A stretch of 57,576 nt of DNA from Alphaproteobacteria bacterium (GTDB lineage: Bacteria > Pseudomonadota > Alphaproteobacteria > RF32 > CAG-239), in the NCBI GenBank assembly GCA_017935485.1, contig JAGBHO010000002.1:1-57576 (forward strand). The letters run 5' to 3'. Made by a program: the position numbers and the translations under genes. Below, piece after piece: positions 9,228 to 18,182 of the stretch (position 1 is its first letter; each line of letters begins with the position of its first letter). The notes beneath the pieces were generated by a model. That model was given only the letters and a program-made list of their open reading frames with translations, had not been told where the DNA came from and did no database searches.

Positions 9228-10013
9228 ATGGAAAAAAAGTATTATTTTGTGATAGGGGCAAAAAATGTCGTGATTGCTGAAGCCGTAAAAGTTTTGGAAG
9301 AAAAAGGGGCCGCATTTTGCCAGCTTGACCCGCCTTATATTTTTACGCAGGATGAGGCTGTTGACTTGGCGATGCAAGGCTATACGCTTGTATATCTGGG
9401 CGTAACCTATCGTTCAGAGAATACGGAATATATGCAGATTACAGATTCTCCGTTGTATAAGGTCTTGCAGCTGGTCGGCTCGGAATTCAGCATTACCGAC
9501 CGGCAGTATATGGCAATGGATTACTATCTCGGCAAGTTCTGTTTTGATTGGGCGGCCAATTTGCGCAAGCTGATTGCTGCCGGTTGGTCAAAAGAGGAAA
9601 TTGTCAGATTGCAGCGGCAAAACCGCGAGGCTCTGGGTTTTGGCGAAGAGGCCGAAAAAACGGCGCAAAAAGCCGTAGATCAGGCTTTGTCCGGCAAAAA
9701 AACAGATTTTCTGGTGGTTGAATGGAACTATAAAAACGAAAGCACTGATTTTGAAAACTGGCTTCCGGTATTGGATCGGGTTTTCTGGATTCAGAATTTT
9801 GTAAATGTTTTGATTATCACTCCGTATAATGCCGCTTATTACGGTTATGGCCGCATTGCCGCGCAAATTGGTTCTTGCGCAAGCCTGACAAGCTGCAGCG
9901 GCGGTAATCTGGCACAGTTCCTTTACCCGCTGGCAGAAGATGACAAATGCCGTGCAGTTGATTTGTTAAAAACAGAAACCGCGCTTCTTCGCAAAAACGG
10001 ACTGTTGTGGTAA
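9228..10013 (+). CDS. Unrecognised 261-residue cytoplasmic protein
   Basis: I do not recognise this family. The protein has no signal peptide or membrane segment. It has an N-terminal VIGAKNVVIAEAVKVLEEKG that could be a nucleotide-binding-like beta-alpha-beta start, and a KTDFLVVEWNYKNES segment of beta-strand character. It is rich in aromatic residues. It has its own near-consensus promoter and is followed by a terminator, so it is a single-gene unit that may be well expressed. Confidence 0.65.
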   Translation: MEKKYYFVIGAKNVVIAEAVKVLEEKGAAFCQLDPPYIFTQDEAVDLAMQGYTLVYLGVTYRSENTEYMQITDSPLYKVLQLVGSEFSITDRQYMAMDYYLGKFCFDWAANLRKLIAAGWSKEEIVRLQRQNREALGFGEEAEKTAQKAVDQALSGKKTDFLVVEWNYKNESTDFENWLPVLDRVFWIQNFVNVLIITPYNAAYYGYGRIAAQIGSCASLTSCSGGNLAQFLYPLAEDDKCRAVDLLKTETALLRKNGLLW

Positions 10014-10016
10014 AAA

Positions 10017-10052
10017 ATTAAAAAAGGGCAGGGTGGACTGCTCTTTTTTAGT
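10017..10052. terminator. Bidirectional terminator
   Basis: AAAAAGGGCAG and CTGCTCTTTTT pair, with one G-U, around a 6-base loop. A-runs on the left and T-runs on the right let it serve both the gene ending at 10013 and the converging permease gene. Confidence 0.75.
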
Positions 10053-11235
10053 TTAAACTCAGCAAAAACGTAATCAGAATAAACAGCATGAGAGCCGTTC
10101 CGGTCAGGATGACCGCTGCCGAGGATTCTGTTTCGTGCCGCAGCTTCCAGTTGGCGGCAAAAATGCCCAGATAACTAACCAGAAAAGCCCCGCTGGAAAG
10201 ATTGACAATCGAACTGAAATCAAACAAAACCGTAGCCAGAACAACAAGAATAACGGTGAACATGTTTCCTTTGGTTCCCATCCGCCAGAATTTTTCGCCG
10301 TAGAATTTTGGCAGAACGTTTTGTTGGGCCAGAGAACGCGAGATTCTGAAAATGCTGAAAAAAGTGGCGCTGATGCCTGTTACAAAAGCCAGTCCGGCGG
10401 CAACATACAAGGCGGCATATCCCCAGTCTCCGAGCAGCATTCGGGCGGCATGGGCAATGGCGGTTTCCGAATTTTGCTCCAGTTCTTTCAGCGGAATATA
10501 GGTCAGAACCATCCACGCCAGACTGATGTAGAGTGCCATAACGACTAACAGCGTGATAAAAATTGCGGCGGTGATTGTCCGTTTGGGATTTTTAACGTCG
10601 GCCGAGGCATTGGTAATTACCCCGTATCCGGCATAAGCAAAAAACGTAATACCGATACTCCCCCAAAAGACTTTGTCGCTCGTTATGAGCGGATGTGCCT
10701 GAACCGGTGCGGATCCGGCCTGTACAAACGCCGCGATTGCCAGCCCGAACAAAATAAACAGTTTAACGGCCACCAGCAGTGTTTCGGTATTGCCGACGTC
10801 GCCGGCGCTTTGCATATTTAAAAAGCCCATAATCAAAATCAGGACAACCGCCGCGGAATTGACAATCTCCAAATCTGCCGGCGGATAACCGAACAATCCG
10901 GCGGCATAAATGCCGAACGACTTTGCCATCATGGAAACCGAAATTGCCGACGTCAGCATATAAATAAGAGATAGCGTGCCGGAAATCAGACGGTCGGGAA
11001 AGGCAATGTGAAAATAGTCCGTCAGACCGCCGGAATCAGGATATTTTCCGGCCAGACGCGCATAGGAATAACCGGAAAACATGGCGGCAACTCCGGCAAT
11101 GACAAAGGCATAATACACACGCTCGCCGGAAAGCATGAGTACTTGTCCGAGCAAAGCAAAAATTCCGGCTCCTACAATTGAGCCGATACCGAGCGCCGCT
11201 ACGCTGATTAAATTCATGTCAGTTTTTTTTATCAT
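10048..11235 (-). CDS. APC family amino acid permease
   Basis: A 395-residue inner-membrane protein with about eleven or twelve hydrophobic segments. The first helix carries GIGSIVGAGIFALLG, the unwound substrate-binding motif of the amino acid-polyamine-organocation superfamily. FAYAGYGVITNASADVKNP matches the conserved helix 6 region. It is slightly short because the C-terminal helices are trimmed. The substrate (amino acid or amine) is not deducible. It is transcribed alone, convergent with the preceding gene. Confidence 0.85.
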   Translation of the reverse strand: MIKKTDMNLISVAALGIGSIVGAGIFALLGQVLMLSGERVYYAFVIAGVAAMFSGYSYARLAGKYPDSGGLTDYFHIAFPDRLISGTLSLIYMLTSAISVSMMAKSFGIYAAGLFGYPPADLEIVNSAAVVLILIMGFLNMQSAGDVGNTETLLVAVKLFILFGLAIAAFVQAGSAPVQAHPLITSDKVFWGSIGITFFAYAGYGVITNASADVKNPKRTITAAIFITLLVVMALYISLAWMVLTYIPLKELEQNSETAIAHAARMLLGDWGYAALYVAAGLAFVTGISATFFSIFRISRSLAQQNVLPKFYGEKFWRMGTKGNMFTVILVVLATVLFDFSSIVNLSSGAFLVSYLGIFAANWKLRHETESSAAVILTGTALMLFILITFLLSLN

Positions 11236-11337
11236 GGCGTATAGATATTTTCATTGTTTGAAAATTCAAGGCCTGATTGACAACATGATAACTTTGTGGC
11301 AGGGTAAAAAAAATTTTTTCAGGAAGGATTCTGTAAA

Positions 11338-11883
11338 ATGCTGCCGGATAAAAACTCAAAATTTCTTTTGCTCTCCTGCTGTGCGCCTTGCTCCTGCGCC
11401 GTTATCAAAACGTTGGCCGAGCAGTTCTATGACTTTGCCGTCGTCTTTTATAATCCCAATGTCCGCCCGCAGCAGGAATATTGCAAACGCTGTGAGGAAA
11501 ACCGCCGGATTTGCAACTTGTACCAAATTCCTTTTATCGAACTCGAATATGATAACGAACACTGGTGCGAAATGACCAAAGGGTTGGAAAACGAGCCGGA
11601 ACGCGGTGCCAGATGTTCAGTTTGTTTTTATATGCGGCTGAAGCGGGTGATGGAATATGCCAAAGCCAACGGTTTTTCTGGCGTGGCTTCGGTTTTGGGC
11701 GTTTCACGCTACAAAAATCTGGAACAGGTCAATGCTTCGGCGGCAAAAGCTTCGGCCGAAACCGGCGTGCCTTATCTGGAAATTGAAGGCCGCAAACACG
11801 GCATGCAGGAACTGCGCAGCCGCTTGATTAAAGATTTGGATTTGTATAACCAAAATTATTGCGGCTGCCGCCCGCGCGATTAA
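11338..11883 (+). CDS. queH: Epoxyqueuosine reductase QueH
   Basis: QueH performs the last step of queuosine synthesis in tRNA, reducing epoxyqueuosine; it is the non-cobalamin alternative to QueG. The 181-residue length is typical. The cysteine pattern is complete: SCCAPCSC near the N-terminus, YCKRCEENRR, ARCSVCFYMRL and the terminal YCGCRPRD. These ligate an iron-sulfur cluster and a second metal site. The ATG follows an AGGAAGG ribosome site. The gene is divergent from the permease and faces the J-domain gene across a shared terminator. Confidence 0.93.
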   Translation: MLPDKNSKFLLLSCCAPCSCAVIKTLAEQFYDFAVVFYNPNVRPQQEYCKRCEENRRICNLYQIPFIELEYDNEHWCEMTKGLENEPERGARCSVCFYMRLKRVMEYAKANGFSGVASVLGVSRYKNLEQVNASAAKASAETGVPYLEIEGRKHGMQELRSRLIKDLDLYNQNYCGCRPRD

Positions 11884-11921
11884 AAAAAAGCCTTGCTCCG
11901 TAACAGAGCAGGGCTTTTACA
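11882..11921. terminator. Shared terminator between queH and the J-domain gene
   Basis: AAAAGCC-TGCTC and GAGCA-GGGCTTTT form a strong stem with one bulge. A-rich and T-rich flanks suit termination of both converging genes. Confidence 0.8.
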
Positions 11922-12456
11922 CGCGTTCCGAAAAATAATCATAGGCCTCGGTCAGAAGTTTGAATTTTTCTTCTGCCGCCGGATTGTTCGGATTTTTGTC
12001 CGGATGATACTGTTTTGCCAGCCGCCGGTAGTTCTTTTTCAGATTATCTCTGGTAAGCGTACTGCGTGACAATTCCAAAATCTGCAAATAGCGCTCTTCC
12101 TGACTTGGCTCATCTTTGGGTGGCTGATAAGTTTTTTGCTGCTCCTCATTATTGGTTTGAGAGCTGCCGGAAAAACCGCCTCCGTTTTCATGACTGCCTT
12201 GTGTTGAATGCCCGCCGCCGGCCGTTTGCCCGTCAAATTGATAACGCCGGTATTTCGGCCGGTGAAAAAATTCCAGATACAGGCCGTACAAGAAAGCGCC
12301 GCCGTAAAAAATGCATCTGAAAGGAAAAGTCACCGCCAGCCAGACAATCCGCAGAAGTCCTAAAAAGACCAATGCCCATGTCCAGACAATTTGCAACAGC
12401 CGCCATAACAGGCAGAACATCAGAAACACGACAAAAATATAAAAAAGTATATCCAT
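11917..12456 (-). CDS. J-domain (DnaJ-like) membrane protein
   Basis: A 179-residue protein with a membrane-anchoring N-terminus (two or three hydrophobic segments in the first 65 residues) and a C-terminal J domain. The J domain (about residues 125-179) has the hallmark HPD in [18 protein letters not shown]. It should recruit and stimulate a DnaK-type Hsp70 at the membrane. The Gly/Ser/Gln-rich linker between the parts resembles the flexible G/F region of DnaJ. It is not DnaJ itself, which has an N-terminal J domain and zinc fingers. Client and partner are unknown. Confidence 0.82.
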   Translation of the reverse strand: MDILFYIFVVFLMFCLLWRLLQIVWTWALVFLGLLRIVWLAVTFPFRCIFYGGAFLYGLYLEFFHRPKYRRYQFDGQTAGGGHSTQGSHENGGGFSGSSQTNNEEQQKTYQPPKDEPSQEERYLQILELSRSTLTRDNLKKNYRRLAKQYHPDKNPNNPAAEEKFKLLTEAYDYFSERV

Positions 12457-12568
12457 ATAATAATTGAATTAAAAATTTATTCTGAACCGGAAGATAAGCA
12501 TGCCGGACAAGGAATGTCAACATTAAAAAAAGCAACAATATTTATATTGCTGCTTTTGAATTAATAAT

Positions 12569-14080
12569 TTACTGCCACTTTTGACAATAAAAAGCGGCTT
12601 CTTCAGAATTATTCCGGTTAAAAAACTCTCTTAAGGCATACATCTCAAGCGGATAACGCTCAATATAAACCATAACGATGTCATGACTGCCTTTTTGAGC
12701 CAAAAACTTTTCCGTTTCCGGATCCAACCGCCCGTCCAGACTGTATGCAAAAGCAGAAGCATCTCCTTTTTCAATAAGGCTTTTTTGAAAATCAAGATAA
12801 GCATAACCGCCCTGTCTTTTATAAGCGGCAATCAACTCTTCATCATTTTTCCGGCCGGATAAATTAAATTCTCTGATAAAAGGATCAGTATGTGGCCACT
12901 CCAAAAAACTGATGTAATGCATAATCAGATTATGGTCGCCCCTTTCCAACAGCTTGCGTACGCCGTCACAGTTCAGACGATGCTTCATGGAAATATAGTC
13001 CATAATTTCCTGTGTCGAACGTTTCTCAATCAAAAGTTCCTCAAAGCAATAAGAAAAATCATGCCGTGCAATGTAAGCATAGAAAATTTCCGAACTTCCG
13101 GATTCCAACAGCTTTTTCTGCCGTTCTTCCGATAAATATCTGCGAGAAACCCAAAATTTAAAGTTTTCCGGATTGCTGTCGTCCAACAATTCAGCCTCTA
13201 GTTCCGAACACAAACCATGCTTCAAAAGGTGCAAAGAAATTTCTTCCTTATTGCCTCTTGCCCATAATTTTTTCTGAACTTCGGGAACAAAACCGTGACG
13301 TTCTATGTAATACATCAGTTCGTCATGGTCGCCTCTGCTGACAACCACGTCTTGTGCCGGCCCGCCAAATCCCATATAAGACAGATAAGTACGTATTTCT
13401 TCGGTGTCATTGCATTGTGCAATAATAACCTGAACGTCATCGGGAAGAGCTTTGTGCTGCTGTCCGTAATGGTGAATGATGAATAAAAGGTCATCATGAT
13501 TCCGGTTATGCTTAAAATATTCCGAAACCAGCTCCGGACACAGACCATGCTTGCGAAAATGCAGGGAAATTTCATCCCGGTTGCCGCGTTCCCATAGCTT
13601 TTTCTGAACCTCAGGCACAAAACCGTGACGCTCAATGTAATACATCAGTTCGTCATGGTCGCCTCTGTCAACAATAATATGTTGCGCCGGCTCGCCAAAT
13701 CCCAGATAAGCTAAATAAGTATGCATTTCTTGCGCGTTGTTTCTTTGCGCAATAATAACCTGAACGTCATCGGACAAAACAGGAGCATGTGAATAGTCGT
13801 CATGCTTTCGAACAGTTTGATACATTTGGCCGTATTTTTTTATCATGAGCAAAATTTCATCATGCTTTTGCCTTTTTGCAATTTGCAACGCGTCAGCAGG
13901 TCTTAGCATATTATTGACAAGCTCGTCATAATAAAAAATCCCGTCATAGTCTTCTGCACAAACAGTTTTAAAATAGCACTCAAGCTTGTTCAGCTTTTCC
14001 ATAATCTCAATGTGGGTTTCACACTCTTTCCGTGCTTCTTCTAAAGAAACATTCGAATCCTTTGTTTTTTCCGTCTTCAT
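12569..14080 (-). CDS. Large internally repeated alpha-helical protein
   Basis: I do not recognise a named family. The protein (about 503 residues) consists of helical-hairpin repeats of roughly 30-35 residues. Repeat hallmarks are GDHDELMYYIERHGF, VPEVQKKLWERGN and ISLHFRKHGLCPEL. A block of about 135 residues is present twice with high identity, and the DNA of the two copies is also nearly identical (about 13200-13440 and 13500-13760). This points to recent duplication. The architecture is that of a solenoid scaffold such as ankyrin-like repeats. An alternative ATG lies 9 codons upstream (14107), but a TATAAC box just before it favours the later start. Confidence 0.7.
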   Translation of the reverse strand: MKTEKTKDSNVSLEEARKECETHIEIMEKLNKLECYFKTVCAEDYDGIFYYDELVNNMLRPADALQIAKRQKHDEILLMIKKYGQMYQTVRKHDDYSHAPVLSDDVQVIIAQRNNAQEMHTYLAYLGFGEPAQHIIVDRGDHDELMYYIERHGFVPEVQKKLWERGNRDEISLHFRKHGLCPELVSEYFKHNRNHDDLLFIIHHYGQQHKALPDDVQVIIAQCNDTEEIRTYLSYMGFGGPAQDVVVSRGDHDELMYYIERHGFVPEVQKKLWARGNKEEISLHLLKHGLCSELEAELLDDSNPENFKFWVSRRYLSEERQKKLLESGSSEIFYAYIARHDFSYCFEELLIEKRSTQEIMDYISMKHRLNCDGVRKLLERGDHNLIMHYISFLEWPHTDPFIREFNLSGRKNDEELIAAYKRQGGYAYLDFQKSLIEKGDASAFAYSLDGRLDPETEKFLAQKGSHDIVMVYIERYPLEMYALREFFNRNNSEEAAFYCQKWQ

Positions 14081-14133
14081 AATATACATAATTTTTATTG
14101 TTTTCATTCAATGTTATAGCATGTTTTTTTATA

Positions 14134-14172
14134 AAATCAACCATAAAAAAACTCCCCGAAAGGGGAGTTTGT
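14134..14172 (-). terminator. Terminator downstream of the gene at 14186-14845
   Basis: On the minus strand AAACTCCCC and GGGGAGTTT form a stem with a TTTC loop, followed by a T-run. It separates the transcript of the 219-residue protein from the repeated protein. Confidence 0.85.
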
Positions 14173-14185
14173 GCAGAAAGAATTT

Positions 14186-14845
14186 TTATAAGATAATAGA
14201 ATGCGCCGTTGCAATAGACGACATTGTCAACGCGCCGCCTCCCAGCATAAAAGAGTTGGATGCAGCCGCAACTTGTTCTTGGGCTTTGGCTGCGCGCATT
14301 TGCAAATCCGACTGCCGCTCATATTCGTTTTTTATCTTTTCTTTGTCTTCGTCGTCTTTATCATCGTCTTCCAAAAGTTCGACATATTTTTTCTGAACTT
14401 CGCCGGTGGCATATTCCGAGCTGTCTTGCAACGTACGGCGTGCTTCATTGATAAATTCTTTGTCTTCATTCAGAATACGCTCGATTTTTTCTTTGTCCGG
14501 ATGTTCGGAGGTAACTTTCAACAAACCGCTTTTGTCAAATTCAAAACTGATGTCTTGTGCCGTATTGATGTTATGCGAAAGCAAAGTGCGGTTCAGCCGG
14601 TCTTGCATATGGTCAATACTTTGTTGCAGGCCGTCGGGCAGAGCCGCCTTTGTCAGTTCCTTTCCCTGAGCCCTTGCCAGCAGAGCTTGGGACGAGGACA
14701 TATATTTTTGCGCCGCCTCGGACAAATCAAGTGTATAAGCTTCTGACGTACTGTCCCCCTTCTGTACGAATTCTTCAGATTTTGTTGTGCTTTGCCGTCC
14801 CCATATATTGGCGATGGCCGAAGTTTTGTCTGATGAAATTTGCAT
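14186..14845 (-). CDS. Unrecognised 219-residue protein, helical and acidic
   Basis: No family recognised. The N-terminus has no signal peptide. A Ser/Thr-rich first 40 residues is followed by a long region with coiled-coil character. Within it ISFEFDKSGLLKVTSEHPDK looks like a small conserved domain. A very acidic run EDDDKDDEDKE lies at about residues 160-170, and the C-terminus is Ala/Ser/Gly-rich. The pattern LDLSEAAQKYMSSSQALL resembles termini of export-apparatus or flagellar hook-associated regulators, but that is only a resemblance. It has its own terminator. Confidence 0.6.
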   Translation of the reverse strand: MQISSDKTSAIANIWGRQSTTKSEEFVQKGDSTSEAYTLDLSEAAQKYMSSSQALLARAQGKELTKAALPDGLQQSIDHMQDRLNRTLLSHNINTAQDISFEFDKSGLLKVTSEHPDKEKIERILNEDKEFINEARRTLQDSSEYATGEVQKKYVELLEDDDKDDEDKEKIKNEYERQSDLQMRAAKAQEQVAAASNSFMLGGGALTMSSIATAHSIIL

Positions 14846-14901
14846 CTGAACCTCCCTTGATGATTATATCGGAAAGTTATGCAATTTCAGTGCCGTGATT
14901 T

Positions 14902-15255
14902 TTAGTTTTCCGCCATTTGTTTTTCAATCCATGCCATAATCAAATCAACAATGTCTTTTTGCTGTGCGGCGGTTAAGGTAACGCCGGAGGGAATATTGTG
15001 CCATTTACCCAAACATTGCCGGCAGCAGCAGCCGGTAGCATGTTGCGCGATAAAAACCGGATGATTGCGCATAGGTGTCTGTTTGCCGTCATTTTCAATA
15101 AAGGCCGGCGCCAGCCTGCGGGCAATAAAGTCTTCGGCATGTCGGCGAATTTCCGGCATCCCTTTTTGCCGGACATATTCTTTGTCTTTGAAGGTTAATT
15201 TGAAGCGGCTGCGGAATTTTGATTTTGCCAGCCGGTCGAAAATGTCTTTTTGCAT
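14902..15255 (-). CDS. DUF4186 family protein
   Basis: A 117-residue soluble protein matching DUF4186. It has a basic, Phe-rich N-terminal half (DRLAKSKFRSRFKL, MPEIRRHAEDFIARRL) and a conserved Cys-His cluster HATGCCCRQCLGKWHNIP that could bind metal. The family's function is unknown; some annotations call it cytoplasmic. The start at 15255 (MQKDIFDRL) follows an AGAAAGGA ribosome site; the frame continues 34 codons upstream without one. It is divergent from hydE. Confidence 0.8.
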   Translation of the reverse strand: MQKDIFDRLAKSKFRSRFKLTFKDKEYVRQKGMPEIRRHAEDFIARRLAPAFIENDGKQTPMRNHPVFIAQHATGCCCRQCLGKWHNIPSGVTLTAAQQKDIVDLIMAWIEKQMAEN

Positions 15256-15369
15256 GATAGTCCTTTCTGATGAAAATATAAATCTTGGAACAAAAAATAC
15301 AAGAAAAACTGCTTTTGCATTGCAAATAAAAAAGAGAACGGTTAAACTTCGAAGCAAAGGAAAAACACC

Positions 15370-16368
15370 ATGAATTTAACAAAGGAAAGCATTATCAGCC
15401 TGCTGGCAGACGAAGAACATGAACAAGGCCTTTTGCAAAAGGCCGATGCCGTCCGCCGGCAATATGTCGGGGACGAGGTTCATCTGCGCGGCCTGATAGA
15501 ATTTTCAAATATTTGCCGTAACAATTGCCTTTACTGCGGTATCAGAAAAGGCAATAAAAATGCTGTCCGCTATCACATGACGCCGGAAGAACTGATTAAA
15601 ACAGCCCGCCGCGCCGCCGGCATGGGATTTAAGACGATTGTCATGCAGTCCGGCGAAGACATGTATTACACGTCGGAGCGGATGTGCCGGATTATTGAAG
15701 AAATCAAAAAGTTTGACGTGGCCGTAACGCTGAGTATCGGCGAACGCAGTTATGAAGATTATAAGGCTTTTCGCGAAGCCGGTGCCGACCGCTATTTAAT
15801 GCGTATTGAAACAACCGATAAAGATTTGTACCATAAGTTAGATCCGCAAATGAGCTGGCAAAAACGCTATGAATGCCTGCTGATGATAAAAGAACTGGGC
15901 TATGAGCTTGGTTCCGGCATAATGGTCGGCCTTCCGGAGCAAACGCTTGAATCCATCGCCGATGATCTGCTTTTTTTGCAGGATTTGGGCGTTGATATGG
16001 CGGGTATCGGACCGTTTATTCCGCATCCGGATACACCTCTGGCGCAAGAAAAAGGCGGAACTTTGCACTTGGCGCTGCGAACCATGGCCGTCATGCGGCT
16101 TTTGCTTCCTGATATTAATATTCCGGCAACAACGGCAATGGAAAGCCTTCATCCGCAGGGCAGAATAATGGCGTTGCAGGGCGGGGCAAATGTCGTCATG
16201 CCGAATGTGACGGACGGCGAATATCGCAGGCTGTATGAACTTTATCCCGGAAAAGCCGGAGCAGATGATACGCCCGCGCATAGCCGCAGCAGTATTGGCC
16301 GGAAAATTATGGCAATCGGCCGCAAAATCGGAACCGGTTACGGCGGACATAAAAAAAACATTGCTTGA
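15370..16368 (+). CDS. hydE: [FeFe]-hydrogenase H-cluster maturase HydE (radical SAM)
   Basis: HydE is a radical S-adenosylmethionine enzyme that, with HydG and HydF, builds the diiron subcluster of [FeFe]-hydrogenase. The 332-residue length is typical. The radical SAM cluster motif is CRNNCLYCGIRKGNK (CxxxCxxC). The HydE/BioB-like YHMTPEELIKTARRA, GFKTIVMQSGED and GIGPFIPHPDTPL segments follow. Pyrrolysine biosynthesis PylB is a close relative, but no pyl genes are present. No HydF, HydG or hydrogenase subunit lies in the window, so they must be elsewhere. Its presence implies an anaerobe. Confidence 0.88.
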   Translation: MNLTKESIISLLADEEHEQGLLQKADAVRRQYVGDEVHLRGLIEFSNICRNNCLYCGIRKGNKNAVRYHMTPEELIKTARRAAGMGFKTIVMQSGEDMYYTSERMCRIIEEIKKFDVAVTLSIGERSYEDYKAFREAGADRYLMRIETTDKDLYHKLDPQMSWQKRYECLLMIKELGYELGSGIMVGLPEQTLESIADDLLFLQDLGVDMAGIGPFIPHPDTPLAQEKGGTLHLALRTMAVMRLLLPDINIPATTAMESLHPQGRIMALQGGANVVMPNVTDGEYRRLYELYPGKAGADDTPAHSRSSIGRKIMAIGRKIGTGYGGHKKNIA

Positions 16369-16393
16369 CAAATAAAAAACAGAATGCTAAATC
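16365..16393 (+). promoter_or_regulatory. Promoter overlapping the end of hydE
   Basis: TTGACA (16365-16370) and TAAATC (16388-16393) are 17 bases apart. Transcription would begin near 16400, ahead of the ATG at 16425. Confidence 0.55.
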
Positions 16394-16424
16394 CCGAATA
16401 AATAACATTATTTTTATTCATATT

Positions 16425-17267
16425 ATGAGTGTATTGGATTTAGCAAAAGCAAACCGTATGCTTCCGATAGGAAACAGGCGGGCATGGAGCGGAAAACACG
16501 GAACGGTATGTTCAGGTGTTCTCCCCGGTGATTATCTGTTAAAAGACAACAGTTTTTCTGCCTCTACGGTTTTTGGGCAGGAAAAAGGTATTTTCCTCAG
16601 CAATTATTGTTGTATTTCTTTGGCACATCTTCCGCCGGTCGCCGTAACGGCCGGAGAAGCTCTGGGGTATTGTAAGGCATTGGGGCTGACTTTGCCGGCC
16701 AAAGAACAGCTTGCTGAAGTTGAGACATGGTGTGAAGCTGTTAATCAAAGCTTACGCAGTATTGGAAAACAAGACTGTTTGATTCCGGCAAATGCGTCGG
16801 GAAATTGCTGGTCTCTTGAAGATGCCGTCCGCAAAAAATCCGGCAGCCGCAGGATTGTTATTATAGATGACGTTCGTCATCTGCGCTTGAATCAGTTGCC
16901 GGTTTTTGGTCATTTTGACAGAGGCCCGTACAGTGTGCCGGAAATTTCCGTCGCACACAAAGACTACGGAGATCCTTATTGGTTGCTGCAGGATATTGGC
17001 AGTGACGGTTACTATGTTTTGGAAACCCGTTGCAAATGTTTTATGTATCAGACATATGACAGAACCTGTAACGGCAGTTATTATCTTGAGGGTGATGAAC
17101 TGGTCGTTGAAAATCCGACCGGCGAAACTTTTTATGTAAATAAAAGCCGTCATGCCAAAACCGTAAAGGACTATTACAAAAAAGACCAATACGGCATCTA
17201 TCGCAAAGTCGGGACGGCTGAAGGCTCATGGCCTGCACCGGAACGCGATTTTGATGAAAGTTATTAA
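16425..17267 (+). CDS. Unrecognised 280-residue protein
   Basis: No family recognised. The frame could start with TTG at 16365, overlapping hydE. I prefer the ATG at 16425 because a promoter-like TTGACA lies on the earlier position. The protein is soluble, with scattered Cys residues. A segment VTAGEALGYCKALGLTLPAKEQLAEVE resembles the sulfatase-modifying-factor/C-type-lectin-like fold, in which a locally helical 'A..YC..LGLRLPTE.EWE' motif is typical. A tail rich in Tyr/Lys follows. The SUMF-like reading is weak. A small 76-residue protein gene follows after 29 bases. Confidence 0.55.
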   Translation: MSVLDLAKANRMLPIGNRRAWSGKHGTVCSGVLPGDYLLKDNSFSASTVFGQEKGIFLSNYCCISLAHLPPVAVTAGEALGYCKALGLTLPAKEQLAEVETWCEAVNQSLRSIGKQDCLIPANASGNCWSLEDAVRKKSGSRRIVIIDDVRHLRLNQLPVFGHFDRGPYSVPEISVAHKDYGDPYWLLQDIGSDGYYVLETRCKCFMYQTYDRTCNGSYYLEGDELVVENPTGETFYVNKSRHAKTVKDYYKKDQYGIYRKVGTAEGSWPAPERDFDESY

Positions 17268-17296
17268 TTTAGTGTTTAACCTAAAATTATTGTATT

Positions 17297-17527
17297 ATGT
17301 CGAAAAAAGATGATGACGATTACTACTTCGTCGATTTGCTAAAGGAGAGTGTTACTGATTCGGATATGCCTGTAGGCGGACGAATAGCAACAGGAATTCT
17401 CGGACTTTTCGGAACAGTACTTATTGATCCGATAAAGTATGGAATGAAAAAATTGGGTATAAAGGATGAAAATCCCGGCCCGGATCCGTCTGATCCAACA
17501 GATCCCCGCAACCCCGGCGCTTATTAA
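17297..17527 (+). CDS. Small acidic protein, 76 residues
   Basis: No family recognised. The N-terminus is acidic (MSKKDDDDYYFVDLLKES). A hydrophobic middle (about residues 28-46, GRIATGILGLFGTVLIDPIKY) could associate with membranes. The C-terminus has a Pro/Asp repeat (GPDPSDPTDP). It follows the unrecognised 280-residue gene closely and ends just before a strong terminator, so the two probably form one transcript. Confidence 0.5.
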   Translation: MSKKDDDDYYFVDLLKESVTDSDMPVGGRIATGILGLFGTVLIDPIKYGMKKLGIKDENPGPDPSDPTDPRNPGAY

Positions 17528-17530
17528 TGT

Positions 17531-17565
17531 AAAAGCCCCATTACAAATGTAATGGGGCTTTTTGT
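17531..17565 (+). terminator. Rho-independent terminator
   Basis: A perfect 15-bp stem (AAAAGCCCCATTACA with its complement) closes a 2-base loop and ends in a T-run. Confidence 0.9.
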
Positions 17566-17591
17566 GGCATGCTTATGAGCTGTTTTTTATA

Positions 17592-17621
17592 TATAAAAAA
17601 CCCCGCAGTTTGCGGGGTTAT
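17592..17621 (-). terminator. Terminator for the small gene at 17645-17899
   Basis: On the minus strand AACCCCGCA and TGCGGGGTT pair around a 3-base loop, followed by six T residues. Confidence 0.85.
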
Positions 17622-17644
17622 AAAATCTCAGTAATAAACAAAGC

Positions 17645-17899
17645 TTATTTTTTTGATTTAGAGCTTGTTGTTTTGGAACTGGAAGCTTTTTTTACAGAAG
17701 CTTTGCTGGCGCATGCTTTGCTGCTGGTTTTTGTAGAGCAGCTGGATTTGCTTGTGCTGCAGGATTTGCTGGAGCAGCTGATCTTGGAAAGCTGGTTCAA
17801 AGCATCGTTCCAGTTTTTCAATTCCGTTCCGTTCTGGCAACCGTTGTTCAACCAGTTGTAATAAGCGGCAATACGAATATCATTTTCAGTGTAGTTTTT
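17645..17899 (-). CDS. Small DUF2934-like protein with Ser/Cys/Lys-rich tail
   Basis: An 84-residue protein. The first 35 residues (ENDIRIAAYYNWLNNGC...GTELKNWNDAL) match the short helical pattern of DUF2934, which usually reads 'IRxRAYxLWExxGxPxGxxxxxW'. The remainder is low-complexity Ser/Cys/Lys/Ala (SCSSKSCSTSKSSCSTK). The start at 17899 follows an AAGGA ribosome site; the frame continues 19 codons upstream without one. Function unknown. The basic tail could bind nucleic acid and the paired Cys could bind metal. Confidence 0.65.
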   Translation of the reverse strand, partial: KNYTENDIRIAAYYNWLNNGCQNGTELKNWNDALNQLSKISCSSKSCSTSKSSCSTKTSSKACASKASVKKASSSKTTSSKSKK

Positions 17900-18182
17900 C
17901 ATCTTTATAGTCCTTAAAAGTAAAATTTTCCAAATACAACCATAGAATATATGCAAAATGTTAAAACTTGTTTAATTTATTGATTTTTCTAAAAATTATT
18001 TTTTATCCGCTGGCCAAAAAGGCTGCGTTTTGTCCATGTATTGCTGCGTTTTGGGAAAGGAAAAAATAATTTTTAAGAAAATTCAAGCGGAGAAGAATCG
18101 ACTCTTTGTAAAAATTTCGGATAAATTAGGCATAATTTTTTTTGCCGGAAGCGCATTGTTTATTAAAATTTGCGGCCGGAAG

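Noticed and set aside
14201..14746. 181-codon frame opposite the gene at 14186-14845
   Set aside because: It has no ribosome site and mirrors the acidic coiled-coil gene, which has a proper terminator and start.
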